This document shows positions 21,712 through 30,520 of a DNA stretch of 35,517 nt, in pieces. A program made the translations under genes and the position numbers. The DNA is taken from the NCBI GenBank assembly GCA_013044185.1, contig JABEUX010000018.1, forward strand, positions 1-35,517, written 5' to 3'. This DNA comes from Vulcanimicrobiota bacterium (GTDB lineage: Bacteria; Vulcanimicrobiota; Vulcanimicrobiia; Vulcanimicrobiales; Vulcanimicrobiaceae). Under the pieces are notes generated by a model. It did not search any database and was not told where the DNA came from. It saw only the letters and a list, made by a program, of their open reading frames with translations. Position 1 is the stretch's first letter. Each line of letters opens with the position of its first letter.

Positions 21712-23739
21712 ATGTCCACGAGTCAGATCCCTGGGACGAACGTTCCCCCCATTTCTTTCCCCGGCATCGTGTCGGGTATCGATTATAACTCGATCATTCA
21801 AAAGTTGACCGCGCTGACGCTGGCGCCGACGACGCAGATCAATCAGCAGATCGCGACGCTCAATGCAGCCAATCTCGAACTGATCAAAATTAACAATCTC
21901 CTTTCCTCCGTACAGGCCTCGCTCGGCGCGCTTTCCCAGCCGAACGTCTACGATGCGGTTTCGGCGACGAGTACGAACACGGCTGCACTCGTGGCGACCG
22001 GCATCTCTGGTGGGAACGCGGTTCCCGGCGTCTACACGATCGACTCGGTTCAAACCGCAACCCCGACCTCGATTCTCAGCAATACGGCGGCCGGGCATAC
22101 CATTACCGATCTTTTGCCGGCGACTGCCGGTATCTATGCGAACCAGGCCTCGAACACCGTTCCGCTCGCAAACTCTTATGCAGCTATTACGCCGAGCAAC
22201 GGCAGCGGATCGACCGGATCGGTAACGATCGACGGCGTCTCGGTTCGCTACGACGTCAACACGCAATCCCTCAATACGATCTTGGCGAACATTCAAACGG
22301 CGGTACAGGCGTACGACCCGTCGTTTACCGCGACGCTAAATGCTTCGGGCGCCGTCGTTCTCAGCGGCAGCAAGCCCATCACACTGGGTAGCGCGAACGA
22401 TCAGGGCAATTTGCTCGACGTACTACGTCTTTCGGGAGCGCAGATCAATAACACCGGGCCGACGACGGGCGTTACGGGGACCGCGGGAGTCGGCGGCATC
22501 AATCAGGCGGTATCGTTCGATTCGACCGGCACGAATGCGGGCTTCGTCACGCCGGTGACCAGCGGAAACTTTACGATTAACGGCGTTTCGATTAGCGTCT
22601 CCGCCTCGGGGGATAATCTCGCCTCGGTGCTGGCCAAGATCAACGCGAGTAACGCGGGCGTCGTCGCGACCTACAATGCACAGACGGGCGGAATTTCGTT
22701 AACGAATAAGAGCAGCGGCGCGCAATCGATCGTCGTCGGCTCCTCGAGCGACACGAGCAATTTTCTCACCGCAGTCGGTCTTACGTCGGCAGCTGGAGCG
22801 ACCACGACGGTCGGCCAGCAATCGCAAGTGGTCGTCGCCAACCCCTCGGGCGGTGCGACGACCTATTACAGCAACAGCAATACCGTTACGACGGCGATTC
22901 CCGGGGTCTCGTTGCAACTGACGGGTAATACGACGACTCCCTTTACCGTGACCGTGGCGCAAGACAACTCGCAGTTAATCAATGCGCTCAACACTTTTGT
23001 CTCGGCCTATAATTCCGCCGTCAGCGAGATCAATAGCGCGACTCAGGCGCCGATCGTGTTGCAGTCGCAGCAAGGAACGGCATTGCCGGGGCAGCCTGCG
23101 CCGGCGGTCGGCGGCGGCATTCTCTTCGGAGTCGACAGCGTTTCGAATCTCCGGGATCAGTTGACGAATATCGTCAGTGGGTTCTTGGGAAGTGGATCCT
23201 TCGGCGGCTACAATTCGCTTTCCCAAATCGGGCTGCAGATTAGTAGTTCGTTCTCGCAACTATCCTATAACAGTCAGGCGACTCAGCCCGGTTCGAGCGG
23301 TCAGCAGGCGATTAATACGACGACCTTCCAGGGAAGCGATGGTACCTTACAGCCGCTAAACGTCACGCAATTCGATACCGCACTGGCAGCAAATCCGAGT
23401 GCCGTTCAAGATCTCCTCAACGGCGCACAAGGCCTTACGAACCAACTTGGATCGTACCTCACCTATGCCACCGGGCTTCCAACCTTGTTAAATAACGGCA
23501 TCGTTGGAACCGTCCCCTCGGTCTCGCTCTTGCAGACCTTCCAAAACCAAAACACGAACCAGATCACGCAATTGCAAGCCCAGGTTTCGCAAATTCAAGA
23601 TAACGCGAATCAACAGGCGAATACGCTGAGGCAAGAGTTCGTGCAAACCGAAGCGACGCTCGCGCAGTATCAATCGTTGCAGTCGCAGCTTTCTTCATTC
23701 TTTGGTGGTTCGAGTTCGAGTTCGAGTTCGGGAACCTAG
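21712..23739 (+). CDS. fliD: Flagellar filament cap protein FliD (HAP2)
   Basis: FliD is the cap under which flagellin subunits add at the filament tip. The 675-residue protein has the FliD N-terminus (PISFPGIVSGIDYNSIIQKLTAL, with TQINQQIATLNAANLELIKINNLLSS after it) and the C-terminal coiled part (QNTNQITQLQAQVSQIQDNANQQANTLRQEFVQTEATLAQYQSLQSQLSSFFGG). The middle carries two repeat-like domains marked by GNFTINGVSISVSASGDNLASVLAKINAS and ISLTNKSSGAQSIVVGSSSD, typical of FliD. It is longer than the usual 450-600 residues and ends in a run of seven serines made by a 6-base repeat. GGAAAGGAA at about 21698-21706 is the ribosome binding site. Confidence 0.96.
   Translation: MSTSQIPGTNVPPISFPGIVSGIDYNSIIQKLTALTLAPTTQINQQIATLNAANLELIKINNLLSSVQASLGALSQPNVYDAVSATSTNTAALVATGISGGNAVPGVYTIDSVQTATPTSILSNTAAGHTITDLLPATAGIYANQASNTVPLANSYAAITPSNGSGSTGSVTIDGVSVRYDVNTQSLNTILANIQTAVQAYDPSFTATLNASGAVVLSGSKPITLGSANDQGNLLDVLRLSGAQINNTGPTTGVTGTAGVGGINQAVSFDSTGTNAGFVTPVTSGNFTINGVSISVSASGDNLASVLAKINASNAGVVATYNAQTGGISLTNKSSGAQSIVVGSSSDTSNFLTAVGLTSAAGATTTVGQQSQVVVANPSGGATTYYSNSNTVTTAIPGVSLQLTGNTTTPFTVTVAQDNSQLINALNTFVSAYNSAVSEINSATQAPIVLQSQQGTALPGQPAPAVGGGILFGVDSVSNLRDQLTNIVSGFLGSGSFGGYNSLSQIGLQISSSFSQLSYNSQATQPGSSGQQAINTTTFQGSDGTLQPLNVTQFDTALAANPSAVQDLLNGAQGLTNQLGSYLTYATGLPTLLNNGIVGTVPSVSLLQTFQNQNTNQITQLQAQVSQIQDNANQQANTLRQEFVQTEATLAQYQSLQSQLSSFFGGSSSSSSSGT
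23706..23729 (+). repeat. 6-base tandem repeat at the end of fliD
   Basis: About three and a half copies of TCGAGT encode a run of serines at the FliD C-terminus. Changes in copy number would keep the frame (six bases), so they would lengthen or shorten the serine tail without turning the gene off. Confidence 0.6.
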
Positions 23740-23755
23740 GGGATACGACGAGCAC

Positions 23756-24202
23756 GTGACGCGTTCGGCAAACGACAAGTACGTCGAGACGGCGATCTTG
23801 ACGGCTTCGAAGGAAGACCTTATCGTCCGCGTTTTCGATATATTGGTCGTTGCGGCGCAGCAGGCGATCGAGAAAATGAACGCCGACGTTGGAGATATCG
23901 AGGGAATTCACCGGGCCCTCTTGCGTGCCCAACGCGCTCTCGCCGTGTTGATGGGAGCGCTCGACATGGAGATCGGCGGCGAGCTCTCGGCAAATCTCTT
24001 TCGGGTGTATGAGTTTTGGCATCACGAACTCGTGATGGCGAACATGCAGAAGGACGTCTCGCGCGTCGAGCGTTTGCTTCCGGATTTTATCGATTATCGA
24101 AAGACCTGGGCGGAGGCCGTATTGCAGTGGAAGGCGATGCAGCGCACCGAGAGCGAGGATATCCAACCTACTGCGAGCAGCGGCTTTGCAGCCGTCGGAT
24201 AG
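23756..24202 (+). CDS. fliS: Flagellar export chaperone FliS
   Basis: FliS binds flagellin in the cytoplasm and prevents early filament assembly. With the GTG start at 23756 the protein has 148 residues, near the family's usual 120-150. The hallmark is plain: YVETAILTASKEDLIVRVFDILVVAAQQAIEKM (about 9-41), then IHRALLRAQRALAVLMGALDMEIGGELSANLFRVYEFWHHELVMANMQKD. The frame is open to 23702 inside fliD, but that start would give the odd MVVRVRVRV lead; GTG at 23756 is preferred, with AGGGGA at 23738-23743 as a rather distant site. It overlaps the next gene by about 17 bases. Order fliD-fliS supports the call. Confidence 0.92.
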   Translation: MTRSANDKYVETAILTASKEDLIVRVFDILVVAAQQAIEKMNADVGDIEGIHRALLRAQRALAVLMGALDMEIGGELSANLFRVYEFWHHELVMANMQKDVSRVERLLPDFIDYRKTWAEAVLQWKAMQRTESEDIQPTASSGFAAVG

Positions 24203-24575
24203 CCCGGCGCGCTCGGCGGCCCTCGCGGAGATCGGCGCGCTCGAGAGTTCGTGCGCGGAGCTGGAAGCGGCGTTGCAGGAGCACGATTGGGAGCGCTTGG
24301 ACTCGGCGATCGGGAGTGCGCGCCGCATCACGCATTCGTTAGAGAAGGAGCTCGAGCGCGAGGATCTCGATCGTGACGAGGCCTTCGATACGCTCGTGCG
24401 CGAGCGGCTCGAACGCATCCATGCCATCCGAGATCGCCAGATCGTACGCTTGAGCGCCTACCACGAAGAGCTCGGCGAACGTTTGAAAACGTTCGTGAAA
24501 TTCAAGGCCTACGCGCGATCGATCGGTGCGAATTCAATTCCCCCGCGTCGCGCCGGGCTCGACTCTCAACGGTAA
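24186..24575 (+). CDS. Small helical protein, possibly FliT-like
   Basis: A 129-residue, highly charged helical protein starting at TTG 24186 inside the end of fliS, with no ATG upstream. It shows long heptad-like helices (ALAEIGALESSCAELEAALQEHDWERLDSAIGSARRITHSLEKELERE, then FDTLVRERLERIHAIRDRQIVRLSAYHEELGERLKTFVKFKAYARS). This position, after fliD-fliS, is where fliT (a FliD chaperone) often lies, and length and helical make-up fit FliT-type chaperones. I see no decisive family motif, so the name is a guess from place and shape. The gene ends seven bases before a converging gene, and I see no hairpin between them. Confidence 0.55.
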   Translation: MQPSDSPARSAALAEIGALESSCAELEAALQEHDWERLDSAIGSARRITHSLEKELEREDLDRDEAFDTLVRERLERIHAIRDRQIVRLSAYHEELGERLKTFVKFKAYARSIGANSIPPRRAGLDSQR

Positions 24576-24582
24576 AAAGCGC

Positions 24583-26034
24583 TTATCCGGCGTCCTTCGT
24601 GCGCTTGATGCATTCGACGATGCGTCGTGCTGCCGTATCGAGTGCCGGATCGCGACCTTGGACGACGGCGATACTCGGTTCGAGGCGCGCCCGGACAAAG
24701 AGCCGTTGCAGAGCGCCTTGCCAGAGCGAGCGATATTCGGCAAATGCCTCGCGGTCGATCGCTGCCTCGCGATCGCTCGGTGAGCCTCCAAGGATCGATT
24801 CGGCCATCAACGCGAGTTCGAGACGGCGAGCGCGATGAAAATCCCACGGGCGTTCTCCGCCGATCGCGCTCGCGATCCGTTCGCGCACCGCATCGGTGAC
24901 CTCGAGAGCGAGGACGACCTCAGCCTTTGCCGGTGAGGGTGGAGGCAGATCGACCGCAATCGTCGGAACGAACGCCTCGCCCGCGTAGGAGGCGAGCTTC
25001 TCCGCACGTCCGAGTTTGGCGTGGAGCGTGATGCGGTGGAGCAGCGCTGCCTGCCGATCTAGGTGGGCGAGCAACGGCGCGGCTTCGCCGTCGACGCAAG
25101 CGAGTGCTGAGGCGAAGAGGGCGTGCGTGACGAGCGTCGCGCCACGATCCGCAGCAAAGGAGCGTTCGAAAAACGCGACCGAGGCGCGGTCGAGGCGGCG
25201 ATGCAGCGCTGGGGCGCCGCGAACGAGCTGCGGCGGATCGGGCACCGAGAAGACGGGTTCGGGAGCGAGTTCGGAGAGCGGAGCGGGCTCCGGGGGCGCG
25301 GGTTCGGCGGTTTGAACCAAAGGGGGCGCCGCCGTTGAGAGCGCCGCTGCGGTCGCTTCGTACTCGAGTTGCTCCTCCTCGTCGAGTTCGTAGATCGGCA
25401 GCTCGACGGCAGGCTCCGCGGGTACCGGTGCTGGGATATCGGCGAGTTCGCTCCGCACGGCGGCAGAGAAGGCCGTCCCGCTGCTGCCGCGAGCGAGGCG
25501 CATCGGGCGAGCGCCGATGACGGCGGCGTTGATCGAGCGCGCATGCGGCAATAAGAGCAGCGGGGTTACGCCGGCACCGACTTCAATGCGGTACGAGATC
25601 GTGCAACGCTCGCCGGGAGCGATGGCGCCGATAGCGAGCCCTTCGCCGAAGAGCTCCTCGCTGCGGTCGTCGTCGAGCGGGCGGGAATCGCGTTGCAGCG
25701 TGCCGCTGCGATAGCGCGCGGCCGCCGGCAGCGGAAGAGAGAGGAGAATGCCTTCAGCGGGTACGCCACCATCGTTCGAGAGCGCCAAGGTGACGCTGAC
25801 GAGTGCGCCGGGGATGAGGCCGCGCTCCGGGCCCGCAGCGAGCGCGAGGTGAAGAACCGCTCCGGTCGATGATGGGGTCGCTGCCTCGGCGACATCCGGG
25901 GCATCTTCGAGTTCGTCGAGATCGGCGGAACGCGGTTCCCAGCGCGTTTCGCGAACCGGGGCTCCTGCGGCCTGACGCTGGAGTTCGAGCAGCCGCATAT
26001 CGGCGCTCACTTCGAAGTCGGGGCGCTTCGCCAT
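24583..26034 (-). CDS. Unknown cytoplasmic protein, DUF11/CARDB-like N-terminal part
   Basis: A 483-residue protein of unknown function. There is no signal peptide. Residues about 60-185 look like a beta-sandwich repeat of the DUF11/CARDB type (AAGPERGLIPGALVSVTLALSNDGGVPAEGILLSLPLPAAARYRSGTL, then GAIAPGERCTISYRIEV). About 200-290 is an acidic Pro/Ala/Glu-rich linker, with ELDEEEQLEY. The last 190 residues are helical with conserved-looking aromatic and charged spots (DRASVAFFERSF, AIGGERPWDFHRARRLELALMAE). It begins six bases after the AAA ATPase gene on the same strand, so the pair is co-expressed and probably works together. DUF11 domains usually lie outside the cell; a cytoplasmic form would be odd. 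The N-terminal domain assignment is weak. Confidence 0.5.
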   Translation of the reverse strand: MAKRPDFEVSADMRLLELQRQAAGAPVRETRWEPRSADLDELEDAPDVAEAATPSSTGAVLHLALAAGPERGLIPGALVSVTLALSNDGGVPAEGILLSLPLPAAARYRSGTLQRDSRPLDDDRSEELFGEGLAIGAIAPGERCTISYRIEVGAGVTPLLLLPHARSINAAVIGARPMRLARGSSGTAFSAAVRSELADIPAPVPAEPAVELPIYELDEEEQLEYEATAAALSTAAPPLVQTAEPAPPEPAPLSELAPEPVFSVPDPPQLVRGAPALHRRLDRASVAFFERSFAADRGATLVTHALFASALACVDGEAAPLLAHLDRQAALLHRITLHAKLGRAEKLASYAGEAFVPTIAVDLPPPSPAKAEVVLALEVTDAVRERIASAIGGERPWDFHRARRLELALMAESILGGSPSDREAAIDREAFAEYRSLWQGALQRLFVRARLEPSIAVVQGRDPALDTAARRIVECIKRTKDAG

Positions 26035-26040
26035 CGTCGG

Positions 26041-26958
26041 CTACTTCGTGGCGAATCGCCGAAAGAGCCGCGCGAAGAACGATTCATGCGGCTGCGACCC
26101 GTGCGCTCCCGAGGCGGCCGGCGGCGGCGTCGCCGGAAGTTCGATCCCGCGGGCGAAGAGCGCGCTGCGCACGTGATCTTCGAGAACGAGCGGAGCGCTG
26201 CGATCGGCGGCCTCCTCCATCGCGATATGCGCGAGCATCGTGAGGCGTCGCGGAAGCCCCGCTGCAGCTCGGATGAGCACCTCGCGTGCCTCCGGTGAGA
26301 AGATCGCTCGCCCCGGCGGTAAGCCGGCGCGCGTGAGGCGATAATCGAGCAGGGCCGAGGCCATCCCGTCATCGAGGCGATCGAGCCGGAGCCAGCCATC
26401 GACGCGGTCGGCGAGATTTCCGCGCGCTTCGATTCGCAGCGCCAGTTCACTCTGACCAAAGAGCAGAATATTGAGGAGTTTTTTCGCCGGAACTTGGTAG
26501 TTCAGCAGCATGCGCAGCGCTTCGAGATTCGCATCGCTGAGGTTCTGCGCCTCGTCGATGATGAGGACGAGGGTCCGCTTCTCGAGGATCGCCGACTCGA
26601 AGAGAAAGTTCTTCAGCGCGTTCTTGAGCGCCGCGCTCGAACGTGGCGGCAACGCGAGGCCGAAGACCTTGCCAACCGCCACCAAAAACTCCGTGTCGCT
26701 CGCGAAGGTGGGGTCGAGAATCTTGCCGAGGACGATCGCGTCGTCGGAGAGCAACTCTTGCTCCAGGGCGGCGCAGAGGCTGGTCTTCCCGGTTCCCGGC
26801 TCGCCGAGTACCACCGTCATCCCGCGCGAAGCATCGACCGAGGCAGAGAGCCGCGTTCGGGCCTTCGCCAACGCGCCGAGCTCGCAGTAAAAAAACGGAT
26901 CCGCGGTGTCCAGAAAGGGATCCCGCTCGAGCCCAAAGTGTCGATGATAGCGCGCCAT
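26041..26958 (-). CDS. ExeA/MshM-type AAA+ ATPase
   Basis: A 305-residue P-loop ATPase. It starts with the family's opening (YHRHFGLERDPFLDTADPFFYCELGALAKARTRL), has Walker A GEPGTGKTS (52-60), Walker B LVLIIDEAQNL with DE at 135-136, a sensor-like NILLFGQSEL, and the C-terminal lid with GLPRRLTMLAHIAMEEA. This group (ExeA/GspA, MshM, TniB-like, and the ATPase of exosortase/PEP-CTERM loci) drives assembly at the cell envelope in secretion or pilus systems. The peptidoglycan-binding tail of ExeA is missing; instead the protein ends in a short basic, aromatic segment (FFARLFRRF) that could touch the membrane. No secretin or exosortase gene is in this window. It lies in an operon with the DUF11-like partner and faces away from the sugar island. 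Confidence 0.85.
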   Translation of the reverse strand: MARYHRHFGLERDPFLDTADPFFYCELGALAKARTRLSASVDASRGMTVVLGEPGTGKTSLCAALEQELLSDDAIVLGKILDPTFASDTEFLVAVGKVFGLALPPRSSAALKNALKNFLFESAILEKRTLVLIIDEAQNLSDANLEALRMLLNYQVPAKKLLNILLFGQSELALRIEARGNLADRVDGWLRLDRLDDGMASALLDYRLTRAGLPPGRAIFSPEAREVLIRAAAGLPRRLTMLAHIAMEEAADRSAPLVLEDHVRSALFARGIELPATPPPAASGAHGSQPHESFFARLFRRFATK

Positions 26959-27059
26959 GCAGCGGAGGTTATTGGCGCTATGGGCGGAGAATCATCTCGA
27001 CGGGGGGTGTGCTTACGGGGCGCACGCACCACCGACCGCGGACCCGGTCTTGAGGCGCC

Positions 27060-28382
27060 TTGCCGACTGCCGTGATGCTCTCGGCACTCTCGTTGCCTTG
27101 GAGTAAGATGCAGCAACACGTTCCTCAAGTGGTTGACTCGATGCTGCGCGTGGTTCGAACCGAGTTCGATGGCCGGTACTACAGAGAGACCTACCGCGAC
27201 GTCGCGCTCTCCGGAATAGATCCGGTATACCATTATGTGAATTATGGATGGAAGGAAGGCCGGCGTCCCCGCGCCGATTTCGATCCAACCACCTATCTCC
27301 AGTGCAACCAGGACGTCGCATCGGCAGGCGTCGAGCCGTTCTATCATTATCTCAAGCATGGTCGCCGCGAAGCTCGCGCCCCGTACGGCAAGGTGATGGC
27401 GGCCGTTCCTCATGCTCCCGCTCCGACCGTATCGATCCTCGTGCCGGCATTCCGTCCCGACTTTTTGGATATCTGTATTTCGAGCGCTCTGGGGCAATCG
27501 TACGGAGATTTCGAACTTCTTATAAGTGACGATTCGATAGGCGACTCCGTACAGTCGGTAGTCTCAAAATGGCAAGACGAAAGAATTCGGTATATAAATA
27601 ACCCAAATCGCCAGCAGCCCGGCGCCAATCGCGATTGTTTGATTGAAAATGCCAGAGGGCGTTATCTGAAGTTTCTTTTTGACGATGATTTTTTGTTGCC
27701 TAAGTCAGTATCAACATTAGTTACACTCGCCGATGAGCTTGAAGCAGACTTGGCATTTCATTCACGATATGAAGTGGACAAGAATGGAAAAATTCTCGAA
27801 GCAACGATCCCCTTTGGCTTTGATAAGTCACGTTTATTTGAAAAACACGAATTTGCGGAACGAGTCGTGAGCGTTTCAGGAAATATCATTGGCGAACCGA
27901 GCAATATACTCATCGCCGGCGAGTCTCTGCGTCGACTCGATCGGCCGTTTATGTTGCACGAGCGTAGGATGCGATTTCTGACGGACGTCGCTCTTTATTG
28001 CAACTTCTTCGCAGCCGACATGAAGATCGCGTTAATTGGGTATTTGGGGAGCGCGTTTCGTCGGCATTCCTCACAGAACTCCCAGGCAAAGGGAGCCATA
28101 TATTCAGCAGGCATCTTCGAGTGGGAGTTTATCCTTCGCTGGGCCGCCGATCGAGGCTGGGTCGACGAAGCAAGCTATTTGCGAGCCATGGCCCGACTGC
28201 TGGTTGAACTCTATCGGCCGAATTATGTCGACTTTCCCGAGCTGAACGGATTTATCGCTTTGGCCGGGCGAGGCAGCAATGGGAAATATCTAACGGCCGA
28301 GTTTTTAGAGGTTCTCGATTCGGCACACGCGGTCGTTGATTCACGGGTGGGGCATTCTTCGCCCATGCGAGCGATCGACTAG
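27060..28382 (+). CDS. Family 2 glycosyltransferase with tandem N-terminal FDxxYY repeats
   Basis: A 440-residue protein. The GT2 domain lies at about 120-400: TVSILVPAFRPDFLDICISSALGQSYGDFELLISDDSIGD, then RYLKFLFDDDFLLPKSV with the metal-binding DDD. Before it are two copies of a repeat, FDGRYYRETYRDVALSGIDPVYHYVNYGWKEGRRP and FDPTTYLQCNQDVASAGVEPFYHYLKHGRREAR (about 37-105). This module is known from many surface-glycan transferases. The start is uncertain: TTG 27060, GTG 27072, ATG 27075 or ATG 27108 (GGAG close by). The gene grows richer in A/T from about 27500 on. It heads the forward genes of the sugar island and ends one base before the next start. Confidence 0.85.
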   Translation: MPTAVMLSALSLPWSKMQQHVPQVVDSMLRVVRTEFDGRYYRETYRDVALSGIDPVYHYVNYGWKEGRRPRADFDPTTYLQCNQDVASAGVEPFYHYLKHGRREARAPYGKVMAAVPHAPAPTVSILVPAFRPDFLDICISSALGQSYGDFELLISDDSIGDSVQSVVSKWQDERIRYINNPNRQQPGANRDCLIENARGRYLKFLFDDDFLLPKSVSTLVTLADELEADLAFHSRYEVDKNGKILEATIPFGFDKSRLFEKHEFAERVVSVSGNIIGEPSNILIAGESLRRLDRPFMLHERRMRFLTDVALYCNFFAADMKIALIGYLGSAFRRHSSQNSQAKGAIYSAGIFEWEFILRWAADRGWVDEASYLRAMARLLVELYRPNYVDFPELNGFIALAGRGSNGKYLTAEFLEVLDSAHAVVDSRVGHSSPMRAID

Positions 28383-28383
28383 G

Positions 28384-29112
28384 ATGCCGGATGTCGAGGG
28401 TGGCGGCCCCACATTCCCTAAGCACGACTACGACGAGTATCCGAAAACCCTCGCCCCGGACGATTTTTGGGGGCAGGTTCGGAGAACGGTACATGGAGCG
28501 CCCATCGACGATCTGCAAATATCGATGATCGTCACAGCGGTACGTGATGGCCTGCTATTCACGCCAAAAGATGGTTTGTTGGATATCGCTTGTGGAAACG
28601 GGGCGCTATCGAAGGAATTTTTTAGCAATATTGCATCGTTTTACGGAATCGACTCCTCGGAATATTTGATTCAGGTAGCCAAAAAAAACTTTGCCCGTCC
28701 ACCGGACTTCACTTTCGATCGCCTTTTTATACGTGAAATGATAGGCGATCCCACCACGAATGTTAGGGTCACCAAAGCGCTCTGCTACGGAAGCTTTTCC
28801 TATTTTAGTTACGATGATGCGAATGAACTCATTTTTAAATTGCCGCTAAAATGCCCGAATCTTACAAAATTATATATTGGAAATATTCCGGATTTAGAGC
28901 GCGCTCGAAAGTTTTACGGAGAAGTGGATATCGAAGCAGCCTCGCTCGCGCGACATCAATCGCAGATCGGCATTTGGCGATCTCAAAGTGAAATGATGGA
29001 ACTGGCACTCAGCGCCGGGTGGTCGTGCGAAGTGCGATTTATGCCAAGCTCGTTTTACGCATCGCATTACCGGTTTGATGCGATTTTGTCGCGATTGGTT
29101 AAACCTAACTAA
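28384..29112 (+). CDS. SAM-dependent methyltransferase
   Basis: A 242-residue class I methyltransferase by its motif I LLDIACGNGALSKEFF (about 64-79) and the following acidic FYGIDSSEYLIQVAKK. Later parts (ALCYGSFSYFSYDDANELIFKLP) fit the family's third and fourth strands. The target is unknown; in this island a sugar or glycan hydroxyl is likely. ATG 28384 lies one base after the preceding stop; an earlier in-frame ATG (28336) overlaps that gene and is less likely. Its stop overlaps the next start by one base. Base composition is more A/T-rich than in the flagellar genes. Confidence 0.8.
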   Translation: MPDVEGGGPTFPKHDYDEYPKTLAPDDFWGQVRRTVHGAPIDDLQISMIVTAVRDGLLFTPKDGLLDIACGNGALSKEFFSNIASFYGIDSSEYLIQVAKKNFARPPDFTFDRLFIREMIGDPTTNVRVTKALCYGSFSYFSYDDANELIFKLPLKCPNLTKLYIGNIPDLERARKFYGEVDIEAASLARHQSQIGIWRSQSEMMELALSAGWSCEVRFMPSSFYASHYRFDAILSRLVKPN

Positions 29113-30506
29113 TGGAACGAGGAATTGGTTCGACAATTATTACCATTAATGGCGTGCCGTTTGAAATAAAGGTCGCTCTTTCGTTCGACGACATCGATGC
29201 GAATGGTGTAGCGTGGTGCGAGCCGGTCCGCGCACTTATCGCAAAACCGGAAGATTCGGTGCGCCTTCTAGGAACGTTAGTGGTTATTGCCGCAATCTGC
29301 CGCGATAGCGGCCGTCTGGAAGAAGCATTTGGCGCCCTGCGTATGGCGCGAAGAATGGCCAATACGCCAATACACTCGATCGACGGCTCGATTGCTAATC
29401 TTCTAGGGGAACTTAGGCCGCTTGAAGCTACGAGTAAAGCATATGAGATTATCTCGTATGATTCCGAGCCGAACCGTTTTATGGGCCATTTGAAAGTGAG
29501 TCGCATATACGAAAGCATATATCATCCGGGTCTTCCTTATGGAGGATTACTGGGGATTGTCGGGTATGAGCCATGCGTTAAACCAATATCAGTCGATAAT
29601 TTGTCATTCCACGTTATACGTCAGGATCGTATAGTTGCAACCGTACCGTTACTTGTGTATGCCGATCACGTTGGATCGTGGGTTCGTTGGGTCGAGGGCA
29701 TGCCGGGAATGCCCGTCGAGATTAACTACGCGGATCACGTTCCAGAGCGGCATGAGATTAACAATGTAATCGCGACGCATTTGGTGTCGCTCGCGCGGAG
29801 ATATTCCATTCGTGAGTTACTCTTTCAATCGGTGCCTAATGACGGGGCGAGCCTTGCCCGAGCACTAGGCCGACGTTTTCGCTATTCGGCCGAACTGTGG
29901 GATCGGCCGATTGTTGATTTAACTTTAGAAAATGACCTGTTGTTTAAGGACGTTCGAAAGAGCTATAAGGCATCGATAAATTGGGGAATGCGAAACCTTC
30001 GGATGGAGTACCTATCTGGGAGTATGTTAGACGATATCGAAAAAGCCAGGGTGTATTCACTGTTTCGCACCTGTCAGGCTGATATGTATGCCCATTTCGG
30101 CGATGCCTTTAGCCGTCAACTTTTCGACGAAGCCTTGCATATGTGTACGCATGGCTCGGGTGAAGTTGCGATTTCGTATGAACTCGATAATAGTGTTTGC
30201 GGCGTCGTTATAAGTAGCGATGCCGGCGGAAAATCATACTATGCACTTGGAGGGTCGCGGGTTGTCGAAGGCCGTCGTAGTCCCTCGCATTGGCTCGTGT
30301 ATAATGCGATTCAGCGTGCCAAGGTCCGCGGTAACCGAGAGTATCACTTGGGAAGATTATTCGGGGCGCCGATATCGGTATCGGGTTACGCAACGCGAAT
30401 AATGTCAAAACGCGAAATTGACGTATCGTTTTTCAAGCATGGATTTTCGGAGCGTAGCGACCTGAGGTATGTGTATCGCTTTGTAACCGGTGCGATCGGT
30501 GGATAG
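29112..30506 (+). CDS. FemAB/GNAT-like acyltransferase
   Basis: A 464-residue protein. The C-terminal half (about 150-460) looks like the FemAB/GNAT-type fold. It has LLFKDVRKSYKASINWGMRNLRMEYLSG (about 277-305), the CoA- or tRNA-side KSYYALGGSRVVEGRRSPSHWLVYNAIQRAKVRGNREYHLG (about 373-415), and FFKHGFSERSDLRYVYRF near the end. These are the typical FemAB blocks. Members of this group transfer an acyl or aminoacyl group to an amine, in cell-wall bridges or on amino sugars. The N-terminal 100 residues are weak in known motifs. Between a methyltransferase and aminotransferases, N-acylation of an amino sugar is the natural guess. It starts on the last base of the methyltransferase stop. Confidence 0.72.
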   Translation: MERGIGSTIITINGVPFEIKVALSFDDIDANGVAWCEPVRALIAKPEDSVRLLGTLVVIAAICRDSGRLEEAFGALRMARRMANTPIHSIDGSIANLLGELRPLEATSKAYEIISYDSEPNRFMGHLKVSRIYESIYHPGLPYGGLLGIVGYEPCVKPISVDNLSFHVIRQDRIVATVPLLVYADHVGSWVRWVEGMPGMPVEINYADHVPERHEINNVIATHLVSLARRYSIRELLFQSVPNDGASLARALGRRFRYSAELWDRPIVDLTLENDLLFKDVRKSYKASINWGMRNLRMEYLSGSMLDDIEKARVYSLFRTCQADMYAHFGDAFSRQLFDEALHMCTHGSGEVAISYELDNSVCGVVISSDAGGKSYYALGGSRVVEGRRSPSHWLVYNAIQRAKVRGNREYHLGRLFGAPISVSGYATRIMSKREIDVSFFKHGFSERSDLRYVYRFVTGAIGG

Positions 30507-30520
30507 CAGGATGCCGCAAC

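Noticed and set aside
26494-27075. 193-codon forward frame over the AAA ATPase
   Set aside because: It is antisense to a protein with intact Walker motifs and has no motif of its own.
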